This document shows, piece after piece, positions 13,501 through 24,700 of a DNA stretch of 64,000 nt (within the stretch, counting starts at the first letter, position 1; every line of letters starts with the position of its first letter). The notes under the pieces are model-generated. The model did not search any database, had not been told where the DNA came from, and was given only the letters and a program-made list of their open reading frames with translations. The translations under genes and the position numbers were made by a program. This stretch comes from Paramecium sonneborni (taxonomy: Eukaryota > Ciliophora > Oligohymenophorea > Peniculida > Parameciidae): contig CAJJDN010000155.1 of assembly GCA_905182985.1 (NCBI GenBank), positions 62,001 through 126,000 on the forward strand. The letters run 5' to 3'.

Positions 13501-16500
13501 CCTTTCTTGCCTATTAACATTAATTTAAATATTTATATTCTTAACAAACCTCTCTAATTTCAACACAATGTGTTCCATCATTTGAAACACTACAGTTATT
13601 ATTGTAAAATTAACAATCTTAAAATCTTAAAAAGTTTCCAGTTATTTGAATACAATCTGTAGATGGAATTTATACTGAGAAACAGATATTATTTTGAAAA
13701 TTATAATAACGTTTTCCCTCCAAAGAAAAAACACAGTAATTGTAATCATAATTGTATTTTTAACAAGAAGATGGTATAGAAAAACAAGCATTTTTATATT
13801 ACGTTCCAATACATTCTTTATTATAAGATTAGCAATAACTATAACCAAATTCTCCATAGTTATCTTAAATAAATTAACACTAATTTTAAGGATCATTTAT
13901 TTAGCTACAAGAACCATTGAACATAATACATCGATTAATTAGGCTTTTTGTGCAATTCTCTTCTGATAAATAGTGTGAGCAATCTTACTCCCTTTTAATA
14001 CAACCTGTTAAATATTTATTAGCAATGCAATAGTTATTATTAAGTGAACAAAGCTCATCAGAATATGATTCTTAAATTTTCAGACATTCATCTCCTGAAA
14101 TGAGAGTGTGACATGATCCATTTTCATAAAAGCACCTACTTATAGAAGTTTAAAAACAACTTTCTTTTTCTTAATAAAATTCACATTAATTTTGTAATCC
14201 TACACATGCTGTTCCTGTAAGATTAACAGAACAATTTAAATTTATTGTTTAGCAATCTTAAAAACTTAATCCAGTCATAATGATTTCATTACAATTAAAA
14301 TAGCAATAATTATCAAGAGTAGCAAAATCTAAATTTGTACACCCTTGTTTATATTATCTGCAAATTTCCTAGGTTCCTCGAAAAATAGAACAATCTGCAG
14401 AAGAAATATATTTTTTATCATAGCATTTATTGTATACCCAAATACAATTATCGTCAGTATTATGTGCAGATCTAAAACATCTTTCTTGAGTTTTATAGTT
14501 TGAACAATTATATGATAATTCCTCACAACCAGTTAGACTTTTTATTACAGTGCATTTTGATAAATAATTTTCACAATTAGAATGAGAATTGTAATAATAG
14601 ATTTCAGGAGCATCACTACATTCTTATTCTCTGCAATATTATTGTTACCAAATGCAATTCTTTTTTGCATTTTTTTTTTGGCATTATTCTTTATCATTAT
14701 ACTGGAAACATTCTAATACTAATATTTCACAGTTAGAAGAACAATAGGGTGATTCATTATTAATTTTAAGAATGTTTTATCTCCAGATTACAGAATTATC
14801 AAGAATGATGATTAGAGATTCATTTTAGGTCCAATTATTAAAAAAGTAGAGTTACATTTAAATTCTAATAGAATTATGGGATGACAACGATTTATACATA
14901 GCTTTGACTTATTAATTCTTACCTATAATATTATAGCCACCTAGAATTTCAAAATTGTTACAAATTGTAATTTAAATAAAATTAGTATTGAGTTGCCATT
15001 CTTCATTATTTGATAGATTATCTTAAGCAAAATCTAGAGTATATACAGTTTAACAAATGCCTTAATTAGTGCAGATATCACAATCACAATTACCAGTGTA
15101 GATTTCAAATTTATTGAATCCCTATAAAAGATTGCCACCTGTATAAGTAAGCCCTTAAAATAAAATTTTAGTTTTTAAGGATGTATGTTCTAATTCAATT
15201 GAATAAAGAGTATATTATTAAAATTTATAGTTAGAGGTTGATCCTGAACAAGTTACATCATTTGATCCATAACCAATTTCGATTGTATCTACTAAATTAT
15301 TGTCTATATATAAGAGAACATTGTTTTATTTTGACTAAGAATATAAATAGAATATAATTTTTAGAGTTTTATGAGATATTAAAGTGAAATCTTTGTACAA
15401 TATATCATATAATCCCATATATTAAATTGGTGCTTTTTTATTAGTGCAAGCAGACTTAGATATTCTTGATATTGCTGAAATAGATTAATAAAAAACCCAT
15501 TAAGAATCTAGATTGCTTGAAAAAGAATTTACAAGATCGACCACTACTTCTTAAAATTAAATCAAATTTTTATTTGGTACAACTTCTGTATCAGTATTTT
15601 AACACAATTAACTTTAATCTTTACAAGGTAATGTATATATATAATAATCTCTTATTCCATAGTATCCTCCAATTACTTTATCTGAATAAAACTAAAATGT
15701 TAGCATATAGAATTAGTATCAAATTCTATTTCAACATTTAAATATTCTTCATTTGGTACTAGAGAACATATATTTATCGATTTTATCTTAGTTTCATCTA
15801 AACTCCATACAATATTTCCATTTGCATAAAGACTATGAGAAGTTGAACTAATAATTGAATCAATTTTCCAAAACTAAAATTTCACCTTCACTTTATAAAA
15901 TGATGATGATAAGTAAAATTTCTTAGATATTGATGATCCAGTTTGAAAATAACCAAAGATTAAAATTTCTTAATAATTAATTAAATTAATTACTGTCACA
16001 AAACAAATGTTTTATTCCAGAACCTGATACAAACCATCCTTCATATGTTGTAAACGAATTTGAATCAAAATTAACTATCTTTTTTAAATATTTTTGACAT
16101 GTGACACTAGTATCTGAATAATTACACAAATCACAACCATTTGGACAAATTTCCGCTTTTATTTCAATATCTCTTATTCCCCACCATTCCTCATAACTAA
16201 AACTCATTTTATACATTATTGTGATTTGCCACATTCAAACTTGATGTTATTTCGATTATTACAGATGGAGCAGAGTGATAAAATTATATTTCATAAAATA
16301 GTTATTAAGTTATATTACTATCTAAACTGGCGTTAACTAATTATTTATTTATTATAACTCCATCACCTTTTATTATTATATATTAACTATCCCATTTATT
16401 AATCCTATTTAATTTCTCAATTCTTTTTACACAAAAATTCTCATCTTTAATCTAAGAGTATGATGTGCTTAAGGAATTTCAACTTATTTATAAATTATCA

Positions 16501-16721
16501 CTCCTACTCCAAATCCATTGTTCCCTCCAAAAATTGATTTATCCATTTACTTATCAAAGATTACTCGAGATCCTATTATTCCCCATCCTTTATTAACCAT
16601 TTAAAATCATACCTTCAGTTGATTTAAATGTATTTTCTGTAAAATATGAGGCTATTAATATGGTCTCTTAGTTTCTCTTTAAAATTAAAAGAACGGCTAT
16701 CAAAAGTATTATTTTATTCAT
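10523..16721 (-). CDS. Giant Cys-rich surface protein: N-terminal WGIRD modules fused to PSA-type repeats
   Basis: ATG at 16719-16721 opens a hydrophobic signal peptide (MNKIILLIAVLLIL). Introns at 16588-16612 (25 nt), 16405-16430 (26) and 16190-16214 (25) restore frame; at least two more occur near 15.2-16 kb. The N-terminal third has repeated beta-rich modules with motifs FVINKWDS, EWWGIRD and CPNGCDLC. From about 14.7 kb to 10.56 kb follow PSA-type repeats: Cys-x-Trp, Asn/Ala-Pro after a Cys, and paired Cys at regular spacing (for example NEKCKEYFDDDC, and NCIWVYNKC). The C-terminus is hydrophobic (ISIMILYLLVFID) before TGA at 10523-10525, compatible with a GPI signal or membrane tail. PSA repeats are known from Paramecium immobilisation antigens on the cell surface. 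The length, about 2,000 residues, fits that class. That it is a true serotype antigen is inference; it could be a constitutive relative. Confidence 0.85.
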
Positions 16722-17071
16722 TTATTTTATATAAACACTTTTTTTCACAAAAACTAATGTATCTAATTTTAATTAATAACACATAATTAAATATTCATAT
16801 AGAAAGTTTAGAGAAATTAAGATCTTACTAATGACAACAACATTATTCAGAAAAATCCAAAGTAAAAGGTTTACTAATGAATTCACAAGGATCTTAAAAT
16901 TATATTTTTTATATACTTATCCCCTTTATAAGAAGGTAATATTGAACTTCTATCCTAGAATTCAATTTATTTACTTCCACATATATGCTGGTGTAAAATA
17001 TCTTCGAGTTATGTTATAAGTCTTTTTTATTTTTAAATCTTTTTTGAATTTAATTATAATTGCTCATTAAA
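16722..17071. other. AT-rich intergenic region
   Basis: Separates two divergently oriented genes and presumably carries both promoters. A short + strand reading frame from 16831 (62 codons in the standard code) has no recognisable motif and was not accepted as a gene. Confidence 0.5.
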
Positions 17072-17538
17072 ATGGCAACAGAAATCTAAGAATTTGATTC
17101 TAGTATAAATTAAAATTTTCTCTCTTCCCATCTATTTTCTATTTTTTTAGCTCATTATTACTTATTGATATTGGTTTATCTTCCTTGCAATTTAAAATCC
17201 GATTTGGACCCTATTCCCATTAAACACAATTTTCATTCCAAAGAAAATAATCTCCTATTACATATTTATATTCGAAAGGTTTCTCAAAAACCTCAAATGA
17301 TAATTACCAAAGACAATCCTAATTATATACTGATATAATTAACCTTTAGACATATCATACGACAAATTTTATCCACAATCCAATTGCATTAAGAATTGGC
17401 TAAGTATAATGCTTATCCGTATTTTAGAGTTATTTCGACGTTGAATTCTATGAATGGCATAAAATATAAGTTAATTATAAATTTAATTTTAGTTAGCTTT
17501 ATGAATTTAAAATCAATTTGATCCTACTGTCAACTTGA
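17072..17538 (+). CDS. Unrecognised small protein
   Basis: ATG at 17072 opens MATEIQEFDSS. A 23-nt intron at 17470-17492 restores frame to TGA at 17536-17538. A T-rich stretch from about 17106 to 17153 begins GTATAAAT and ends TTTTTTTAG; it is 48 nt (a multiple of three), so it may be a long intron or coding. The central part reads like a folded protein (HQELAKYNAYPYFRVISTLN), but I recognise no family. The product is about 130-145 residues. The gene lies between the divergent start of the Cys-rich giant and the 3' end of another orphan. Chance ORFs of this size do occur with only one stop codon, so this is a moderate call. Confidence 0.4.
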
Positions 17539-17969
17539 ATTAATAATCTCAGCGAATTAGATTCATTAATATAAAATTATTTTATTAAAATAAGAGTTCA
17601 AATATAATTTATCTCAAGTTTTATATTAAATTTAGATTGAAAATACAATATATTACTATATTTTTCATATACCCATCTTTATATATTTTAATTAGATAGT
17701 TTTTGTTCATAATCATCATAATGATTAAATCATTAATTTTAATGGATGTTATTGATAGAAATTAATGGTAAAATTTAATCCATTTATAAAAAACTTAATA
17801 AATTGTATGATTTTAATAAAAATGAATACATTTATTATTATAATAAAAATATATAATTAAAATTATTTTGATTTCAATAAAAAATTAATATTATTAATTT
17901 TGCTTGTAAAAATATTGATCAATTAAGTCTTAATTATATATAATGATAAAATGTAAAACCAAAAAAAAT
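17539..17969. other. AT-rich intergenic region between convergent genes
   Basis: Very AT-rich with poly-A/T runs and no motif, RNA fold or coding pattern that I could support. Confidence 0.5.
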
Positions 17970-18923
17970 TCATTAGAAACTATTCATTTTGACAAGGGAA
18001 GGTGCCTGATTATATTTTTTAAAACTTTCGTTAGAGTATTTTTCTTAAATTTAGGGAATTTGGAAATCATCTCTTTGTTCTTCTTACTTTTCTTAAATTG
18101 GTGATTGACATATATTATTATTGATAGTTTTTTTGCCTTTAATTTTTTCAGAGGAGAGATAAGAATCAAAAGGTTTGAGTTCATACATCTCTTGAATCAT
18201 ATTTTTAATTTCTGCAATATATTTATGCTAAAATTTAAAAAATTCCACATTGTACTTTTTATTCGATTGAGCTAATTTTATTGTAATGAATGATTTATAG
18301 TGTGGCTTCGTTTTATAGAAAGGAGATGAAGAGATCTTTGAGTAAATTTTTGCAAAGTTTAGATTCTTTAGGTTCATTAACTTAAACTTAAAAGCATCTC
18401 TATAAATCTCCTAATTCAAATCGTTATTATTTGGATGTCTAAAATAGATATATTAAAAATACTTTAGATTCTTGAACATTTTGTAAGTATTTATAAGCAG
18501 CATCTTGTTCCATCATTTTTGCCCACTTTTTGAAACGAGATAAGAAGAAATGAGGGATACGTCTAAAAAATATAGAGAGTATAGATGAATACCTACGAAA
18601 GTCTTGATCTTCTTTGATATCAGGATTTGGATAGGGATGGGAAACATTGTTAGATTTCTCAGAATCAGAATTGACTAAGAATAATTAGTAATAAGAGATA
18701 CCTCGTATTTTTCTAGATGATTGTTATTAAGGGTTGAGTTATTATTTAATATCGTCATGAAATCTTTAAATAATAGAGAGTGCATTAGCAAAAGAGTTGA
18801 ATTGATCTTCATCAGCCTCAAGAATAATCTTCTTATTCTTTTATTCAAGGACCTAAGAGATAAGATAAGAATTAGATAAAGTACTCGATATTTGAATAGA
18901 GAAGGCTCATTATTGGTTTTCAT
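17970..18923 (-). CDS. Unrecognised basic/charged protein, apparent frameshift
   Basis: ATG at 18921-18923 (MKTNNEPSLFKYR), then a 32-nt intron ending TATCTCTTAG, then a charged stretch (VLEQKNKKIILEADEDQF) leading to FKKWAKMMEQDAAYKYLQ. Near 18450-18490 the natural reading changes frame by one base: the downstream frame MFKNLKYFQYIYFRHP runs on through IAEIKNMIQEMYELKPFD to TGA at 17970-17972. I found no intron of suitable length to explain the change, so a one-base sequence error, an unusual intron or a real frameshift remains. About 300 residues in all. It lies 43 bp downstream of the pseudokinase on the same strand. No family is recognised. Confidence 0.5.
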
Positions 18924-18966
18924 TTATTATAATTAATGAGAATGCGTAATTAAATTGTTGTATTCA

Positions 18967-20167
18967 TCAGGGGTTCTTGGCTTTAAGGACCTGGATGATT
19001 TCATGGTAAATCTGCAAAGGTATAATGTAAATACGATTTTGCCCAATCCGGGCTTATATTTTTCTATTTTTCTGAAAGTACGCTTAATCTTCAAGGTTTC
19101 TTCTTTTAATGATTCATCCTCATCTCTAATTGGTGTTCCTGTAGCATCTAACTTTAAAGAAGTGACAACTCTATTATGAGTATAATTAAGAGTTTCACAA
19201 CTGGCTTATTACTATTCTCCACTAAGCATTCCAGCTCGTTCTAATAATTCAAAAAGAAGCTATGTTTTTTTAGCATTCTTGATAAATGGATGAGTAAGTA
19301 ATTATGTAGCAGTTGGTCTAAGACGAGGATCTCTTTGCAAACATTGATGTACAAAATCAATCATTTCATTTGGATAATCTCCACTTAATCTCGGAGGTTG
19401 TTACACTATTTTAAAAATCACTTTCTATGGTGGAACATCTTCATAAGGAATTTTTGAAGTAATTAATTCAAATGCTGTTATTCCAATAGCCCATATATCA
19501 GTTTTTTGATCAGTCAAAGAAGATTAAATGGTCTAATATCAACATTAAATGTTCTACCTCTGGAGCCATCCAATAAGGGAGACTGAGAATATGAGATTGG
19601 GATTTATTGATTGTATCAGCAAATTCCTTATTGGTAGAAAAATAGGATAGTTTAACCTTGGCTTCTTGGGATAGGAAAAGATTAGCAGCTAAAAAAAATT
19701 TAAGGTAAAATAATAAAACTCACATTTAATATGACGATGCACAAGACCTTCTTAATGAATCTCTTAAACACCTAGTAAAAGTTCCCTAATGATCACTTGC
19801 ACATATTAAATTTCTAATGTTTGTTTGTTGATCTTAAATAAATGAATCAAGTCTTTTAATGATCCTCCTGCAAAGTATTCCATCACAATAAAGAGTTTTC
19901 CATCTTATCCAAAACACTTATCTACCAAACAAATATTTCTGAATGGTTTTGTACGATAAGTTTAGACTGCTTAAGCCAATTCTGCCTAATTGACTAAATT
20001 GATGACTTTAATGGCTACGATCAGTCCTGTTTTCTTATCAAGTCTTTTATGATATGATTATTAGATTACGCTTTGTAAACAGTAGAATAATCTGTACGAT
20101 CGAGTGCACAAAGAATATCATAATCTTCTATTGAATGAATTTAGTGATCCAGACTAATGAAATTCAT
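18967..20167 (-). CDS. STE20-family protein kinase homologue, catalytically degenerate (pseudokinase)
   Basis: ATG at 20165-20167; introns of 26, 35, 25 and 23 nt give exactly 364 codons (363 residues) to TGA at 18967-18969. The kinase fold is clear: VAIK (Lys45), MEYFAGGSLKDLI, the HRD region, LPYWMAPE, TDIWAIGITAFELI, and CLQRDPRLRPTATQLLTHPF, closest to the Ste20/MST/germinal-centre group. Key residues are lost. The glycine loop region is CALDRTDYSTVYKA with no glycines. HRD is HRH (His137 for the catalytic Asp, codon at 19731-19733). DFG is YFS (Tyr155 for the metal-binding Asp, about 19642-19644). The product is therefore expected to be a scaffold or allosteric pseudokinase, as STRAD is in animals. 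The C-terminal tail ends IYHEIIQVLKAKNP. Family is seen; loss of activity is inferred. Confidence 0.88.
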
Positions 20168-20237
20168 AATTACATACAAAATAAATCAATGATATTATGT
20201 TATATATGTATACTCCAAAGCAAACTCATCTCATTAA

Positions 20238-20849
20238 ATGAAATAAGCTTTAATTTTTAAACATGAATCCCCTAATGTCAAAGCTGATTTCCATGAGAAT
20301 GATACTAAAGACCCAATCAAGATCCTTCAATCCATTTATGATCAATATGATGCTTTATATGTTGAAGAGATTATTCTTGAAGAACTTGAAATACCTGAAA
20401 TCACACCTGAATTGAGAGATAAACTATAAGAATTTCCTAATGTTCATAGTTTTGGTATCAACAGATGTGGATTACAAAGTCTTACTAATTTTCCATCTTA
20501 CAAACATTTAGTTAGATTTTAAGCTGATGGCAATCTCATCAAAGCTAAATAAATTGGATATCTTAAGAAATATACAGAATTACGTTCCATATCTCTTATT
20601 TCTAATTAAATAGATGACCCTAAAACAATCATTAAATATTTGAAAGAAATGAAAATTACTTAACTTAATCTATATGGTAATCCTATGTAGGATTACTTTA
20701 AGTTATTCTTTGATGAAATACCTTCCTTGATTTACCTAGATAATTTATAAAAGACAGGAGCTGAAGTTTATTATGATTACGATGATACTAATGAATTAAG
20801 TAAACAAGATGGTTACATCTGTCCAAATTACAAAGAATACAAAAGTTGA
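20238..20849 (+). CDS. Leucine-rich-repeat protein, ANP32-like
   Basis: A single open frame of 203 codons plus TGA at 20847-20849, with no intron. The LRR pattern runs over about residues 55-170: VHSFGINRCGLQSLTNFP, LRSISLISNQIDD, ITQLNLYGNPMQDYFKLF, and the cap IPSLIYLDN followed by an acidic/tyrosine-rich segment (YYDYDDTNE). That order, short LRR block then LRR cap with a tyrosine-aspartate turn, resembles ANP32/LANP nuclear phosphoproteins, though the long acidic tail is missing, so it may be another LRRcap protein. It is divergent from the pseudokinase, with 70 bp between the two ATGs. LRR class is firm; the ANP32 label is tentative. Confidence 0.75.
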
Positions 20850-21794
20850 TTTTATATCCAAATTATATATTAATTAAATATATTGCTTATAATAACTATT
20901 TCTAGGATTACTTTCAAGATTAAGAACAATTCACTAACTAAGTCCATCTCCTAAATCTAATAATTACTTTAATTGTTAATAAATGATATGACTCCAAAGG
21001 TAATAATTATGAGTTAATTTAATTGAATTATCTTTGAAGACAATTGATTTATATTACAATAAATATTTAATATAGAACGTTGATTTAGGAGTTTCATGAA
21101 CAAAATTATTTAGAATTAATTAGTATACAATAATTTCTTAAATAATAAGTTGTTAAATAAATTAAGATAGAATTAAATTATAACAAAATACTATTTTACT
21201 TGAAAACAAAGTGTAAAAAGAATTGGGATTTTTTTGATTATATTGTAATGATACTTTTTTTTAATATAACTATTATTATTTCTAATGTAAAAATATATTA
21301 TGTAGAACAATCTATTATTAATATTTCTAATTACAAGTAAATTTTAATAAAATAATTATTAAGAATTTATTTTTAATCTACAGTTATTACTATTAATATT
21401 AGTATATTATTTATTCTTTATTGATTTATATTATAATTATTATGCATTATATATTAATTTTTGATGATATTTACTCAAATCAATAATATTTTCTAACATA
21501 ACTTTTTTCTTTTCTTTACGTATATTAATTAAGGCAACAATAATATAAATTATAAACTTTATCTGTGAAAAAATTACTATCTAGACACTCTTATAGAGAT
21601 AAGAAAGATGAGATAACATATTTGGAGATTGAATACTTGGAAAATCAATCATGATTAAACTATGAAAAAAATAAATAAAAATATTTAATGATACATTCAA
21701 TAATTATTTTGTGAATCTCCTTAAAATTGAAAGATCTTTTAGTTTAGATTGAGTATTATGGGATTTTTAAAATTATTATTCTTTCTTATATTAA
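20850..21794. other. Long AT-rich intergenic region
   Basis: About 945 bp of A/T runs on both strands. No coding pattern, tRNA or snoRNA boxes found. It ends at the promoter of the PSA-type gene at 21795. Confidence 0.5.
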
Positions 21795-24700
21795 ATGAAA
21801 AAAATCATTATACTATTAATTTCTACATTTGTTTTAGGTAAACAATTATAAGATAATCTTTGTACTTGTACTTAAATTAAAATCTAAGAAGATTGCTTAA
21901 GCAGCTACAGAAATTGCTTTTGGTAAGAAAACAATCAAAGCTGTATTGAATAAAAAGCTGATCAATTATAAAATTTGATAATAATAGAATAGTAATATTG
22001 TTAATAATTTATTGAAATAAATGCTTGTTTAAAATCCTAATTTTGTGCTTGGATTTTATCGGATAACTTATATACTTGTTAAAATTTTTTAGGTTGTAAT
22101 TTTTATTAATAGAAAACTCATGAAGAATGTTTAAATTATCATAATTAATGTATATCTGATGGAACTATATGTGTAGAAAAGCAGTAAAATTGTTCAGACT
22201 ACAAAACTAAGATGTCATGTGAATATATTTAATATAATAATCATTATTGCTATTGGGCTATTAATGAATGCATTGATGCTAACTTTTGCGATTTATTACC
22301 AAAATCTTTGAATACAGATGAATAATGTAGAAGTGCTATAAAATCATGCACAGTTAATATTAATTCAGGATGTATTGATAGTGGATTTAGTTGTTCTGAT
22401 TAGCAAAATGAAAATTAATGCTATTGGAATGTAGACAAAACAATATAATGTATTTGGATAAATAATTAATGTTTTGAGAGAAATTGTAAAACTTTAGCAT
22501 TAAAATTAAATATAACAAATTGTAAAAAAGATATAAAAGAATATTAATGTTATGAGGATGGATAAAACGCATGTTCTGAAACATTAGATTGTGAAAAATT
22601 GAAATCTTATTAAAGTTGTTAGAATTACTAAGAAGAATGTTATTGGAATATCAATACGTGTATTAAAAGAGATTGCTCTAAAGCACCTATTTAATTAAAT
22701 ACTTGGGAATTATGCCAAGATTTTTCAAAACAATGTATTCCAAAATATCCTGATGGATGCTAAAAAATTTAAGATTGTTCTGATGCGGATATATAATAAG
22801 CTTGTTAGTTTGATTAGTATGGAAATATATGTTTTTGGAATTTAAATGAAAAATGTTAGAAAAAATAATGTGAGAATATATCGATTTAGGAATTAAAGAT
22901 TAAATAATGTAATTAGATTATGATAAATTGTATAAAAAATAAAAATGGAGGTTGTATGAATAAAACAATTTATAATTGATTTAAATAGAATAAGAGTGTA
23001 ATAATCAATATGATATTAATGGTAATTTATGTTTTTGGAATGAAATAACAAATCTTCACATTAATAATGTAATGAATTTTTAGATAGTTGCACAATCAAT
23101 AAAGCAGGAGATTAATGTATTGAATGTTTTTGTAGTAATTCTTATAATAATGAGATTTGTGATTAATCAAAATGTATATGGAATAAAAGATGTAGATAAA
23201 AAGTTTGTGAATTAGCTTCTAGGAATATAAAAAGTTATAAAAAATGCTATGAATATTTAAATAAATGTACATTAAATAATTTGGGCTATGGATGTATGTA
23301 TATTCCACTAAGATGTGAAGCAATAACAATAAAAGATGGTTGTGTATTAAGAATTAGTAAACCTGGAGGTAGAGAAATAGAATGTGAATGGGATGGAAAT
23401 AAATGTATAGATAAATCTTGTATAACTGCTCCTTCTTATTTAACAAGTGATTAATAATGTGATAATTATTTAAAAGGTTGTGTAATTAGATATGTATAAG
23501 TAAATTAAACTATATTTAGTAATGTTTGTTAAGAATTATCAAATTAATGTGTATTAAGAATGAATGCTGAATAATGTATAATCTAAAGATTTGGTTATCC
23601 AATATGTATATGGAATCCTAATAACAATACCTGTTAAGCAAAATCCTGTCAAACTGCGAGCATTTAGAACTCAACAGGATCATTAAATGAATTTAATTTA
23701 ACATAATGTATTTCTTATTTACTGTATACCTAATTCTAATAATGATGGATGCATTAATTAACCAAGTTTTTGTAATTGACTTTCAACAAATAATTGTTTT
23801 CAATCTAAAGAAGGTGAATGTTATATAAAAGATGGTAAATGTATTTTTAGAATTTGTCAGAATATTGNNNNNNNNNNNNNNNNNNNNNNNNNNNNNNNNN
23901 NNNNNNNNNNNNNNNNNNNNNNNNNNNNNNNNNNNNNNNNNNNNNNNNNNNNNNNNNNNNNNNNNNNNNNNNNNNNNNNNNNNNNNNNNNNNNNNNNNNN
24001 NNNNNNNNNNNNNNNNNNNNNNNNNNNNNNNNNNNNNNNNNNNNNNNNNNNNNNNNNNNNNNNNNNNNNNNNNNNNNNNNNNNNNNNNNNNNNNNNNNNN
24101 NNNNNNNNNNNNNNNNNNNNNNNNNNNNNNNNNNNNNNNNNNNNNNNNNNNNNNNNNNNNNNNNNNNNNNNNNNNNNNNNNNNNNNNNNNNNNNNNNNNN
24201 NNNNNNNNNNNNNNNNNNNNNNNNNNNNNNNNNNNNNNNNNNNNNNNNNNNNNNNNNNNNNNNNNNNNNNNNNNNNNNNNNNNNNNNNNNNNNNNNNNNN
24301 NNNNNNNNNNNNNNNNNNNNNNNNNNNNNNNNNNNNNNNATAAAATCATGCACAGTTAATATTAATTCAGGATGTATTGATAGTGGATTTAGTTGTTCTG
24401 ATTAGCAAAATGAAAATTAATGCTATTGGAATGTAGACAAAACAATATAATGTATTTGGATAAATAATTAATGTTTTGAGAGAAATTGTAAAACTTTAGC
24501 ATTAAAATTAAATATAACAAATTGTAAAAAAGATATAAAAGAATATTAATGTTATGAGGATGGATAAAACGCATGTTCTGAAACATTAGATTGTGAAAAA
24601 TTGAAATCTTATTAAAGTTGTTAGAATTACTAAGAAGAATGTTATTGGAATATCAATACGTGTATTAAAAGAGATTGCTCTAAAGCACCTATTTAATTAA

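Noticed and set aside
16831..17019. 62-codon + strand ORF starting MTTTLFRKIQ
   Set aside because: No motif, no intron support and short; could be the promoter region of the next gene.
20850..21794. Search for CRISPR arrays, rRNA, telomeric repeats or transposon ends across the window
   Set aside because: None seen: no spaced direct repeats, no rRNA cores, no telomere-type GGGGTT/GGGTTT runs. The only long repeats are the three assembly duplications.
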